Positions 6,134 to 14,282 of a stretch of 18,128 nt of DNA are shown piece by piece. The DNA is taken from positions 1-18,128 of the forward strand of contig CAZCQG010000041.1 in assembly GCA_964500775.1 (NCBI GenBank), in the 5' to 3' direction. Numbering within the stretch: the first letter of the stretch is position 1; each line of letters opens with the position of its first letter. A program made the position numbers and the translations under genes. The stretch comes from CAZCQG01 sp964500775 (lineage in GTDB: Bacteria; Campylobacterota; Campylobacteria; Campylobacterales; CAZCQG01). A model generated the notes under the pieces. That model was not told the origin of the DNA and searched no databases. It saw only the letters and a program-made list of their open reading frames with translations.

Positions 6134-6724
6134 TTGCGCATCGTCCTAGCCACCTCAAACAAGGGGAAAGTAGAAGAGATAAAAAAAATTATGGAGGGTT
6201 TTAGCGTAGTTCCGTACACCGATCTTTTGGAATCTTTCGAGATCGAAGAGCACGGGAGTACTTTTAAAGAGAACGCTATCATCAAAGCCGAAACGATCTA
6301 CAACACCCTAGGCGATACCGAGAATCTCGTGTTGAGCGATGACAGCGGGATAAGTATCGTAGCGCTGGATAACGCACCGGGGATATACTCCGCTAGATAC
6401 GCTAGAATCGGCGCTAGTGATAAAGAGAATCTCGATAAAGCGGTAACGTCCCTCAAAGAAAAAGGGTTACAAGAATCTAAAGCCTTTTACACCTGTGCCA
6501 TCGCCATCGCCTCCAAATACGGGACGTTTAGTACGCACGGCTATATGCACGGCAAGGTGATAGTAAATCCTCGCGGGAGTAACGGGTTTGGATATGATCC
6601 GATGTTTGTTCCGAGTGGGTATGAGGAGACTTTAGGAGAGCTTCCGTGGGAGATCAAAAAGAGTTTCTCCCACCGAAGCAGAGCGCTAGACTTAGCTAGG
6701 CTGGTCTTGCTTGCACTCTCCTAG
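6134..6724 (+). CDS. rdgB: XTP/dITP pyrophosphatase (non-canonical purine NTPase, RdgB/HAM1 family)
   Basis: 196 residues, starting at TTG 6134 with AAGGAG 5 bases upstream (6123-6128); no ATG fits better. The enzyme hydrolyses dITP, ITP and XTP to monophosphates and pyrophosphate, keeping deaminated purines out of nucleic acids in the cytoplasm. Family motifs are all present: ATSNKGK at the N-terminus, LSDDSGI at about 67-73, the substrate-recognition segment GSNGFGYDPMFVP at about 148-160, and SHRSRAL near the C-terminus. Length matches the family. It is transcribed divergently from the leftward operon and appears to stand alone: a gap of 114 bases separates it from the kinase gene. Its stop overlaps the end of a possible small minus-strand frame. 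Confidence 0.95.
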   Translation: MRIVLATSNKGKVEEIKKIMEGFSVVPYTDLLESFEIEEHGSTFKENAIIKAETIYNTLGDTENLVLSDDSGISIVALDNAPGIYSARYARIGASDKENLDKAVTSLKEKGLQESKAFYTCAIAIASKYGTFSTHGYMHGKVIVNPRGSNGFGYDPMFVPSGYEETLGELPWEIKKSFSHRSRALDLARLVLLALS

Positions 6725-6795
6725 AAGTATTTTTTGCCGATCTTTTCCAATGCGGCTTCTAGCGTGTGCAACGCGTCTGTCAGAAAAATTTTCAT
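6721..6795 (-). CDS. Possible 24-residue small protein (uncertain)
   Basis: A minus-strand frame from ATG 6795 to TAG 6723-6721 encodes 24 residues (MKIFLTDALHTLEAALEKIG, then KKYF). It has an AGGGGG stretch about 6 bases upstream as a plausible ribosome site. Hydrophobic and charged residues alternate as in an amphipathic helix with a basic end. It fills the gap between rdgB and the histidine kinase and overlaps the rdgB stop tail to tail. I recognise no family. It may be a real small protein, a gene remnant or chance. Confidence 0.25.
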   Translation of the reverse strand: MKIFLTDALHTLEAALEKIGKKYF

Positions 6796-6838
6796 CGAAC
6801 ACCCCCTTAAAAAGTGTCGCAAAAGGTAAGCAAAAAAT

Positions 6839-8452
6839 ATGCCATTAAGAAAAGGACTCTCAAAATATCTTAAAGACAAGAGTATCAATAGATCTAATCT
6901 CCTTGGCGTAGGGGTAGGAGCGGTATTTATTTTTATATTCGCTTTTTTGGTAGCGTATCAAGAGTATGATAATTTTACGCAAGAGCTCGTGCAGGTAGAA
7001 GATGACTATATGGTCTCGCAAAAGAATCTCATCGTCAAAGACACCGAACGCGCACTCCGCTACATCGAGTATATGTACAAAAAATATAACGGCAAGATTC
7101 CGACCGATACGATACAAAAGCAGGTGGTGGACGCTATAGAACAGATGCGCGACCAGCGGGATGGGAGCGGATATATCTTTGTTTATACGTTTGAGGGGAT
7201 CAATATCGCCGATCCGATTTTGAGCGAGAATCACGGCAAGAATATGCTTGGATTTAAAGATCCCGCCGGAAAAGCGGTGATAAAAGAGCTCATCGATGTC
7301 TCGCAAAACGACAAAGGGGGGTTTGTCGAGTATATTTGGAATAAACCCACCACAAACAAACTTTCTCCCAAAATCTCCTATGCCGCTTCCTTTGCCCCTT
7401 GGAATTGGATGGTGGGGAGCGGGGTGTATATCGATAGCATCCAAGAGGTGCTCAAAGAGCGGCGCGAGGCGTATAAAAAAGGGATGGTGGAGTTTGTATT
7501 CAAGGTGCTAATGTTGGCGGGAATCTTATTTTTTGCCGTCGCTCTTATTTCTCAAACCATCTCAAACGCTATCAACAAAGAGGTCGATTCGTTTATCACC
7601 TTTTTTAAAGATGCCGCCGCAAAGAAGCTTTATATCAACAGAAACGAACTCGGATTTGTGGAGTTTCAAGAGATAAGCATCCATGCAAATGAGATGGTTG
7701 ATGAGATAAAAGAAAAAACCGAAGCCTTGGAAGAGATGAATAGGACGCTAGAACAAAAAGTGGAGCAAAAAACCCAAAAGCTTCAAATCCAAGCCGAAGA
7801 GCTCAAAGAGGTGATCAGTAGACAGGATAGATTCCTCAAAAACTCTATTCATGAGGTGTTTACCCCTATTAGTATCATTTTTGCCAATATCGATCTTTTG
7901 AAACTCCAAGGAAAAAGTGACGGACATTTAGAGAAGATTGAAGCGAGCGCGAAGACCATTAAAAACATTTATGATGATTTGAGTTATTTAGTGAAAAAAG
8001 ATATACAGACTTTTACGACCAAAAAAATCAACCTCGGAGAGTTTATTGCCCAAAGAATCGAATATTTTTACGAATTAGCCGTGGGGAATGCACTCGTGTT
8101 TCAACATAATATCCAAGGTGATTTCCGTATCGAATTTAACGAAACGGAGCTGCAACGCATCGTCGATAATACCTTTTCCAATGCCATAAAGTACTCCAAA
8201 AAAAATACCGAAATACGCGTTGAGCTTCTTGAGGGAATCTTTAAAGTCACAAACACGGGGAAGGCGATAAAGGATCTCTCCAAACTTTTTGAACGCCATT
8301 ACCGTGAAGATGAGGCGCGCGGGGGTTTTGGGATAGGGCTCAACATAGTCAAAGACATCTGCGATAAAAACGGTGTGGAGGTCTCCGTAGCGTGCGAAGG
8401 GGATGAAGTGACTTTTATGTATAATTTTGCAAAAACGGTAAAACAGGCATGA
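6839..8452 (+). CDS. Cache-domain sensor histidine kinase
   Basis: 537 residues. TM1 is at about 20-40; a periplasmic single Cache_2-type ligand-binding domain spans about 45-205, recognisable from DGSGYIFVYTFEG, the GKNMLGFKDPAGK segment and PWNWMVGSGVYID; TM2 is at about 219-240. A long charged coiled coil (about 285-330) leads to the dimerisation/phosphoacceptor region with H338 in SIHEVFTPIS. The ATPase domain has an N-box (DNTFSNAIKYS, 443-453) and a G2 box GGFGIGL (495-501). The G1 box reads TNTGKAI (471-477) rather than DNGxGI. Cache_2 domains usually sense small organic acids or similar ligands. No response regulator is encoded nearby, so its partner is elsewhere. Its stop overlaps the manC start as ATGA, linking its expression to nucleotide-sugar genes. 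ATG 6839 has AAAGG about 11 bases upstream. Confidence 0.9.
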   Translation: MPLRKGLSKYLKDKSINRSNLLGVGVGAVFIFIFAFLVAYQEYDNFTQELVQVEDDYMVSQKNLIVKDTERALRYIEYMYKKYNGKIPTDTIQKQVVDAIEQMRDQRDGSGYIFVYTFEGINIADPILSENHGKNMLGFKDPAGKAVIKELIDVSQNDKGGFVEYIWNKPTTNKLSPKISYAASFAPWNWMVGSGVYIDSIQEVLKERREAYKKGMVEFVFKVLMLAGILFFAVALISQTISNAINKEVDSFITFFKDAAAKKLYINRNELGFVEFQEISIHANEMVDEIKEKTEALEEMNRTLEQKVEQKTQKLQIQAEELKEVISRQDRFLKNSIHEVFTPISIIFANIDLLKLQGKSDGHLEKIEASAKTIKNIYDDLSYLVKKDIQTFTTKKINLGEFIAQRIEYFYELAVGNALVFQHNIQGDFRIEFNETELQRIVDNTFSNAIKYSKKNTEIRVELLEGIFKVTNTGKAIKDLSKLFERHYREDEARGGFGIGLNIVKDICDKNGVEVSVACEGDEVTFMYNFAKTVKQA

Positions 8453-9786
8453 CAAACATCATTCTATGCGGCGGCAGCGGTACGCGATTGTGGCCGCTGT
8501 CTCGAAAATTATTTCCTAAACAATTCGTCCAGCTTTTTGAAGGCGAATCGCTCTTTCAGAAAACGGTCAAAAGAAATAGTGCGCTTTGTGAAAAGAGTAT
8601 TATCGTCTCAAACGCCGAACAATATTTTTTGGCACTTGATCAGCTAGAAGAGAATGGAGTCTCTCTTGAGGATTCTACTTTTTTACTCGAACCCATCGGC
8701 AAAAATACCGCCCCTGCGATCGCACTCGCGTGCATGGCACTAGAATCCGAAGAGATAGTACTCATCTCCCCGAGCGACCATCTCATCAAAGATGAAAATG
8801 CCTATCAAGCCGTGCTCAAAAAAGCGATGGAGCTTTCAAGTGCGGGGAATCTCGTGACGTTTGGAATCAAGCCCGCTTTTCCCGAGACGGGATTTGGCTA
8901 TATCGAATCCAGCGGCGAAGATGTGAGGAGCTTCAAAGAGAAACCTGACCTCGCGACGGCGCAGGGGTATCTAGCGAAAGGGAATTATTACTGGAATAGC
9001 GGGATGTTCTGTTTTAAAGCCGGAGTGTTTTTAGAAGAGCTCAAAGCCCATTCGCCCGCTATTTTTGAGGCTTGTGAGTTTGCCCATAAGAATCGCATCC
9101 AAATAAACGGGAATCAATACAAAATCAGACTGCAAGATATGGAAGCCATCCCCGAAGACAGTATCGACTATGCCGTGATGGAGAAAAGCTGCAAGGTCAA
9201 GGTGGTACCTAGTGACATTGGGTGGAGCGACGTTGGGAGCTTTGATGCCCTCTCTGAAGTGCTGCCGAACGACGATGATAACAACTTCGTAGTAGCAAAC
9301 AAAGAGGTCGCTCTCATTGACGTGAAAGACCTCATCGTAATCGACACCGAAGACGCCCTCCTTATCTCCAAAAAAGGGAGCTCTCAAAAGGTAAAAGAGG
9401 TCGTTACGCGACTAAATAAGCGCGGTAGCGAACTCCCGACCGTTCATATGACGGTTCACCGCCCATGGGGAGTATATACGGTTTTGGAAGATTCACAAGG
9501 CTACAAGATAAAAAAGATCGTCGTCAAACCGGGCAAACGTCTCTCCCTCCAAAAGCACTTCCATAGAAACGAACACTGGATAGTACTGAGCGGCACCGCG
9601 AGCGTTCAAGTGGGTGAAGAAGTACGCTATGTCTACCCGAATGAATCTACCTATATTAAAATGGGTGAAACCCATAGGCTCGGCAACGACGGGGAGATTC
9701 CCGTCGTGCTTATCGAAGCGCAAGTAGGCGAGTACACGGGTGAGGATGATATTGTACGAATAGAAGACGATTTTAAAAGGATATAA
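8449..9786 (+). CDS. manC: Bifunctional mannose-1-phosphate guanylyltransferase / mannose-6-phosphate isomerase
   Basis: 445 residues with two domains. The N-terminal nucleotidyltransferase carries the pyrophosphorylase signature GGSGTRLWPLSR (8-19) followed by PKQF, and the sugar-phosphate site FKEKPD (162-167). The C-terminal type II phosphomannose isomerase cupin (about 335-445) carries HRPWG (337-341) and the metal-binding LQKHFHRNEHW (367-377). It would interconvert fructose-6-P and mannose-6-P and make GDP-mannose from mannose-1-P and GTP in the cytoplasm. The phosphomannomutase step between them is not encoded here. It starts within the kinase gene's last codons (ATGA overlap) and is followed one base later by gmd, which uses its product. 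Confidence 0.93.
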   Translation: MTNIILCGGSGTRLWPLSRKLFPKQFVQLFEGESLFQKTVKRNSALCEKSIIVSNAEQYFLALDQLEENGVSLEDSTFLLEPIGKNTAPAIALACMALESEEIVLISPSDHLIKDENAYQAVLKKAMELSSAGNLVTFGIKPAFPETGFGYIESSGEDVRSFKEKPDLATAQGYLAKGNYYWNSGMFCFKAGVFLEELKAHSPAIFEACEFAHKNRIQINGNQYKIRLQDMEAIPEDSIDYAVMEKSCKVKVVPSDIGWSDVGSFDALSEVLPNDDDNNFVVANKEVALIDVKDLIVIDTEDALLISKKGSSQKVKEVVTRLNKRGSELPTVHMTVHRPWGVYTVLEDSQGYKIKKIVVKPGKRLSLQKHFHRNEHWIVLSGTASVQVGEEVRYVYPNESTYIKMGETHRLGNDGEIPVVLIEAQVGEYTGEDDIVRIEDDFKRI

Positions 9787-9787
9787 A

Positions 9788-10906
9788 TTGAAACAAAAAG
9801 TAGCGCTTATTACGGGTGTGACAGGGCAGGATGGAAGTTATCTAGCAGAATTTTTGCTCAAAAAAGGGTATGTCGTACACGGAGTTAAAAGGAGAACATC
9901 TCTTTTTAATACCGACAGGATAGACCATCTCTACCAAGACCCTCACGTGGAAAATAGAAATTTTATCCTCCATTACGGCGATATGACCGATAGTATGAAT
10001 CTCACTCGAATAATACAAGATGTCCAACCCGATGAGATATACAACCTCGCGGCGATGAGCCACGTGCACGTATCGTTTGAGACACCCGAATACGTGGCAA
10101 ATGCGGATGGAACGGGAACGCTTAGAATCTTAGAAGCGGTGCGACTTTTGGGGCTAACAAAAAAAACCAAGATATACCAAGCAAGTACTAGCGAACTCTA
10201 CGGGAAAGTCCAAGAGACGCCCCAAAGCGAGACAACACCCTTTTATCCACGAAGTCCTTATGCGGTTGCGAAGATGTACGCATATTGGATCACGGTAAAT
10301 TACCGTGAGGCATACGGGATGTTTGCCTGCAACGGGATACTTTTCAATCACGAATCTCCCGTGCGGGGCGAGACATTCGTCACTCGAAAGATCACCCGCG
10401 CGGCGAGTAAAATCGCCCTTGGATTGCAAGACAAACTCTATCTCGGGAATCTCGATGCCAAGCGGGACTGGGGGCACGCCAAAGACTACGTCAAGATGAT
10501 GTGGATGATACTTCAAACCGATACGCCCGAAGATTGGGTGATTGCCACGGGGCAGACGACTATGGTGCGGGATTTCGTAAAGATGGCATTCGGGTACTGC
10601 GGCATCGAACTGGAATTCAAAGGCGAAGGGGTGGAAGAGAAGGGATACGTAAAAGCGTGCAACAATCCGACGTACCAGCTCCCCATCGGCAAAGAGGTGG
10701 TGGGTGTCGATCCAAGGTATTTTAGACCTACCGAGGTCGATCTCCTTTTAGGTGATCCTACAAAAGCGGAGCAAAAACTCGGTTGGAAACGGGAGTATCA
10801 ACTCAAAGAGCTGGTAGATGATATGATGAAAAGCGACCTGAAGCTGATGACAAAAGACCTCTATCTCAAAGAGGGCGGGTATAAGATTATGAGCTATTAT
10901 GAATAA
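9788..10906 (+). CDS. gmd: GDP-mannose 4,6-dehydratase
   Basis: 372 residues, starting at TTG 9788 with AAGGAT about 7 bases before. It is a short-chain dehydrogenase/reductase: the NADP-binding GVTGQDGSYL is at 10-19, the catalytic threonine and glutamate lie in QASTSELYG (131-139), and the Tyr/Lys pair is Y158-AVA-K162. The enzyme converts GDP-mannose to GDP-4-keto-6-deoxymannose, the first committed step to GDP-L-fucose and related sugars. Length and motifs fit the bacterial family closely. It lies directly after manC, which makes its substrate, and overlaps fcl, which uses its product, by 8 bases. Confidence 0.96.
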   Translation: MKQKVALITGVTGQDGSYLAEFLLKKGYVVHGVKRRTSLFNTDRIDHLYQDPHVENRNFILHYGDMTDSMNLTRIIQDVQPDEIYNLAAMSHVHVSFETPEYVANADGTGTLRILEAVRLLGLTKKTKIYQASTSELYGKVQETPQSETTPFYPRSPYAVAKMYAYWITVNYREAYGMFACNGILFNHESPVRGETFVTRKITRAASKIALGLQDKLYLGNLDAKRDWGHAKDYVKMMWMILQTDTPEDWVIATGQTTMVRDFVKMAFGYCGIELEFKGEGVEEKGYVKACNNPTYQLPIGKEVVGVDPRYFRPTEVDLLLGDPTKAEQKLGWKREYQLKELVDDMMKSDLKLMTKDLYLKEGGYKIMSYYE

Positions 10907-11858
10907 AAACGCCAAGATTTATATCGCTGGGCACAGGGGGCTAGTCGGTTCAGCGATAGTTAAAAACTTAGAATCTAAAGGGTATGCCAATCTCCTCTAC
11001 AAAACTCATGCTGAACTTGATTTGAGCGACCAAAAAGCGGTGCAGGAGTTTTTTGAAAAAGAGAAGCCCGAGTACGTCTTTTTGGCTGCCGCCAAGGTGG
11101 GGGGTATCCATGCCAATAACTGCTACAGGGCGGAATTTATCTTTGAAAATCTACAGATTCAAAATAACGTCATCCATCAAAGCTATCTCCACGGCATAAA
11201 AAAGCTGTTGTTTTTAGGGAGCACCTGCATCTATCCAAAGGAAGCACCGCAACCCATGAACGAGGAGTGTCTGCTCACAAGCCCGCTAGAGTATACGAAC
11301 GAACCCTATGCCATCGCCAAAATAGCGGGGATAAAAATGTGTGAATCCTATAATCTCCAATACGGGACGAATTTCATCTCGGTGATGCCGACCAATCTTT
11401 ACGGCCCAAACGACAACTTCGATTTGCAAAACTCCCATGTCCTCCCCGCACTCATAAGAAAAATGCACGAAGCAAAAATAAGCGGTGCGAATGAAGTGGA
11501 AATATGGGGGAGCGGGCGTCCTAGGCGCGAATTTTTGTATAGCGAAGATATGGCGGATGCGTGCGTGTTTATTATGAAAAATATTGATTTTAGCGATTTG
11601 ACGCATGGAAAAAAAGAGGTACGCAATACCCACATAAATATCGGGACGGGCGAGGATGTAAGCATCAAAGAACTCGCACTCTTGATTCAAAGAATCGTCG
11701 GATTCCAAGGAGAATTAGTTTTTAACACCGCTAAACCCGACGGAACGATGCGAAAACTCACCGATCCAAGCAAACTCCATGCTTTGGGGTGGAGGCACAA
11801 AGTCGGCTTGGAAGAGGGGATAAGAAAGGTGTATGAGCTTTTTGAAAAACAACACTAA
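10899..11858 (+). CDS. fcl: GDP-L-fucose synthase (3,5-epimerase/4-reductase)
   Basis: 319 residues. The NADPH-binding motif is AGHRGLVGS (10-18). The catalytic serine is S108 in LGSTCIYP, and the Tyr/Lys pair is Y137-AIA-K141; all three fall within one residue of the E. coli Fcl positions (S107, Y136, K140). The enzyme epimerises GDP-4-keto-6-deoxymannose at C3 and C5 and reduces C4 to give GDP-L-fucose. Together with manC and gmd it completes the GDP-fucose branch apart from phosphomannomutase. It overlaps gmd by 8 bases at the 5' end and galE by 26 bases at the 3' end. Also known as wcaG. Confidence 0.96.
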   Translation: MNKNAKIYIAGHRGLVGSAIVKNLESKGYANLLYKTHAELDLSDQKAVQEFFEKEKPEYVFLAAAKVGGIHANNCYRAEFIFENLQIQNNVIHQSYLHGIKKLLFLGSTCIYPKEAPQPMNEECLLTSPLEYTNEPYAIAKIAGIKMCESYNLQYGTNFISVMPTNLYGPNDNFDLQNSHVLPALIRKMHEAKISGANEVEIWGSGRPRREFLYSEDMADACVFIMKNIDFSDLTHGKKEVRNTHINIGTGEDVSIKELALLIQRIVGFQGELVFNTAKPDGTMRKLTDPSKLHALGWRHKVGLEEGIRKVYELFEKQH

Positions 11859-12855
11859 CATCCTTATCACGGGAGGTGCGGGCTATATCGGGTCGCACGT
11901 AGCCAAACAACTCTTGGAAACTACCGACTGTAACATAATCATTATAGACAATCTCTCTACCGGACATCTAAAAACCATAGAAACACTACGGCAAATTAGA
12001 GATTTTCGTTTTGTAGAACTTGACCTCAAAGAGTTTGATAAGGTTAAAGTGCTTTTGCAAGAGATCGGAATGGACACCGTAATGCACTTTGCTGCTTCCG
12101 CCGTAGTCTCCGAATCGGTGGCAAATCCCCTCAAATACTATATGAACAACACCGTAAATACTACTAACCTCATACAATGTGCTGTGGAATCGGGAGTAAA
12201 AAAATTTATCTTCAGCTCAACCGCCGCCGTCTACGGCGAACCCAAAGAGGTGCCTGCAACGGGAATCGACGAGAACTATCCTGCCCACCCGATAAACCCG
12301 TATGGGATGAGTAAGCTTATGAGCGAACGGGTACTCATCGATGCGGCAAACGCGAGTAGCGACTTGAAATACGTGATATTTCGGTACTTCAATGTCGCAG
12401 GTGCGAGCGAGGATAATACACTCGGAGAATCCCACGAGCCCGAGACCCATCTCGTACCGCTTGTAGCCAAAGCGGCTCTAGGCAAACGGGAATCGATAAA
12501 AATCTACGGCGAGGACTACCCCACGAAGGACGGCACGGCGATTCGAGATTATGTCCATGTGCTAGATCTCGCCGATGCCCATATACGGGCTATTGCGTAC
12601 TTGGAGAAAAATCCGAGCGATATTTTTAACGTGGGTTACGGGAAGGGATATTCGGTAAAAGAGGTGATAGCATCCATGAAACAAGCGGCAAAGATAGATT
12701 TCAAAATAGAAACTGCCCCAAGGCGACACGGCGATCCTGCGATACTTGTATGTAATAATAGTAAAATACAAACTAAAATGCGATGGCAACCTCTATTTGA
12801 AGATTTGGAGTTGATTTGTAAAAGTGCATTTGGATGGGAAAGGAGCAATAATTGA
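11833..12855 (+). CDS. galE: UDP-glucose 4-epimerase
   Basis: 340 residues. The NAD-binding motif GGAGYIGSH is at 14-22, the catalytic serine region FSSTAAVYGEP at about 127-137, and the Tyr/Lys pair is Y157-GMS-K161. The order and the YFNVAGA segment further on are typical of GalE, which interconverts UDP-glucose and UDP-galactose in the cytoplasm; activity on N-acetylated sugars cannot be excluded from sequence. The ATG at 11833 lies 26 bases inside fcl with AAAGG just upstream; an in-frame TTG at 11842 is the only nearby alternative and would shorten the protein by three residues. Its last codon and TGA overlap the rfbA TTG start. Confidence 0.92.
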   Translation: MSFLKNNTNILITGGAGYIGSHVAKQLLETTDCNIIIIDNLSTGHLKTIETLRQIRDFRFVELDLKEFDKVKVLLQEIGMDTVMHFAASAVVSESVANPLKYYMNNTVNTTNLIQCAVESGVKKFIFSSTAAVYGEPKEVPATGIDENYPAHPINPYGMSKLMSERVLIDAANASSDLKYVIFRYFNVAGASEDNTLGESHEPETHLVPLVAKAALGKRESIKIYGEDYPTKDGTAIRDYVHVLDLADAHIRAIAYLEKNPSDIFNVGYGKGYSVKEVIASMKQAAKIDFKIETAPRRHGDPAILVCNNSKIQTKMRWQPLFEDLELICKSAFGWERSNN

Positions 12856-13730
12856 AAGGGATAATCTTAGCAGGCGGGAGCGGCACGAGGCTCTATCCTA
12901 TCACGCGCGGGGTAGTCAAACAGCTTTTGCCCATCTATGACAAGCCCATGATATATTATCCCCTTTCGGTCTTGATGCTAGCGGGAATCAAAGAGGTGCT
13001 TATCATCTCCACACCCCTTGATTTGCCGCGATTCCAAGACCTTCTCGGGGACGGGAGCGACTTGGGGATGCGCTTTAGCTATATCGCTCAGCCTAGTCCC
13101 GATGGTTTGGCGCAGGCGTTTATACTCGGCGAGGAGTTTATCGGGAGCGATGACGTTTGTTTGGTATTGGGGGATAATATCTTTTACGGGCACGGTTTTA
13201 CAAAGATGCTCCGCCATTCCGTAGCAACGGTGGAAAATGAAAAGAAATCGGTAGTGTTTGGATATAACGTCAATGATCCAGAGCGATATGGCGTCGTGGA
13301 GTTTGACGAAAAGGGTAATGCCATCAGCATCGAAGAGAAGCCCAAGAATCCAAAGAGTAATTACGCGGTCGTGGGTTTATATTTTTACACAAACGACGTA
13401 GTGCAAATCGCAAAAAATATCAAACCAAGTGCTAGAGGCGAGCTAGAGATCACCGACGTGAACGACACCTATTTGAGACGAGGCAAACTAAAAGTGGAGC
13501 TGATGGGTCGGGGGTATGCGTGGCTAGATACTGGGACACACGAAAGTCTGCTTGAAGCCGGTAATTTTATAGAGGTCATAGAGAAACGTCAAGGACTAAA
13601 AGTAGCGTGCATCGAAGAGATAGCGTATGAGATGGGATATATCCCAAAAGAAAAACTTATAGAACTTGCCGAGCCGCTTAGGAAAAATAATTACGGGAAG
13701 TATTTATTGAAAAGGGCAGGGGTGGGATGA
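12852..13730 (+). CDS. rfbA: Glucose-1-phosphate thymidylyltransferase
   Basis: 292 residues, starting at TTG 12852 that overlaps the galE TGA as TTGA, with GGAG about 8 bases upstream. The signature AGGSGTRLYPITR is at about 7-19, followed by KQLLPIYDKPMIYYPLS, the classic RmlA substrate-binding block. EEKPKNPKSNYAVVGLYFY and LDTGTHESL in the second half complete the family pattern. It makes dTDP-glucose and pyrophosphate from glucose-1-P and dTTP, the first step to dTDP-L-rhamnose, and is normally feedback-inhibited by the end product. Length matches the family (about 290). It is followed by rfbC in ATGA overlap. Confidence 0.96.
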   Translation: MKGIILAGGSGTRLYPITRGVVKQLLPIYDKPMIYYPLSVLMLAGIKEVLIISTPLDLPRFQDLLGDGSDLGMRFSYIAQPSPDGLAQAFILGEEFIGSDDVCLVLGDNIFYGHGFTKMLRHSVATVENEKKSVVFGYNVNDPERYGVVEFDEKGNAISIEEKPKNPKSNYAVVGLYFYTNDVVQIAKNIKPSARGELEITDVNDTYLRRGKLKVELMGRGYAWLDTGTHESLLEAGNFIEVIEKRQGLKVACIEEIAYEMGYIPKEKLIELAEPLRKNNYGKYLLKRAGVG

Positions 13731-14281
13731 TGCAGTTTACTAGAACGGAAATTACCGACGTAGTCGTTATCGAGCCGAAAGTGCACGGTGATGCGAGAGG
13801 GTATTTCGTCGAGACGTTTAGAGAAGATAAATTAGAGGAGTTTTTGGGCTATAAATTAGCTTTTTGCCAAGATAACGAATCCAAATCCGCTTTTGGTGTT
13901 TTGCGCGGATTGCATTATCAGCTACCCCCCTTTGCCCAGAGTAAACTCGTACGGGTGATTTCAGGAAGGGTGCTAGACGTAGCTGTCGATATTAGACGTG
14001 GAAGTCCGACGTTTGGCAAGTATGTCGCGGTCGAATTAAACGGCGAAAATAAAAAGCAATTACTCGTTCCAAGGGGTTTCGCACATGGTTTTGTAGTGCT
14101 TAGCGAAGAGGCGGTATTTGCTTACAAAGTGGATAACTATTACAGCCCCGAATGTGATCGCGGGATAGCATTTGATGATGCGAGTATCGGAATTGATTGG
14201 CGACTTTCAAAAGGGCAATTGCGTCTCTCGGACAAAGATATGAGACAACCGCTTCTAAAAGATGCGGAGGTATTTGAATAG
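13727..14281 (+). CDS. rfbC: dTDP-4-dehydrorhamnose 3,5-epimerase
   Basis: 184 residues, the standard length. GVLRGLHYQ (57-65) carries the conserved catalytic histidine (H63), and Y133 in FAYKVDNYY corresponds to the conserved tyrosine; DARGYF (22-27) is the usual N-terminal block of this cupin family. The enzyme epimerises dTDP-4-keto-6-deoxyglucose at C3 and C5. The start overlaps the rfbA stop as ATGA; a second ATG follows directly (13730), and either may be used. The gene ends with TAG at 14279-14281, just before rfbD. Confidence 0.95.
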   Translation: MMQFTRTEITDVVVIEPKVHGDARGYFVETFREDKLEEFLGYKLAFCQDNESKSAFGVLRGLHYQLPPFAQSKLVRVISGRVLDVAVDIRRGSPTFGKYVAVELNGENKKQLLVPRGFAHGFVVLSEEAVFAYKVDNYYSPECDRGIAFDDASIGIDWRLSKGQLRLSDKDMRQPLLKDAEVFE

Positions 14282-14282
14282 C

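Noticed and set aside
6721..6762. CTAGAAG/CTTCTAG inverted repeat after rdgB
   Set aside because: A 7-base repeat around a 28-base loop, no T-run; likely chance.
6860..7444. 194-codon minus-strand open frame
   Set aside because: Antisense to the Cache domain region of the histidine kinase, no recognisable features.
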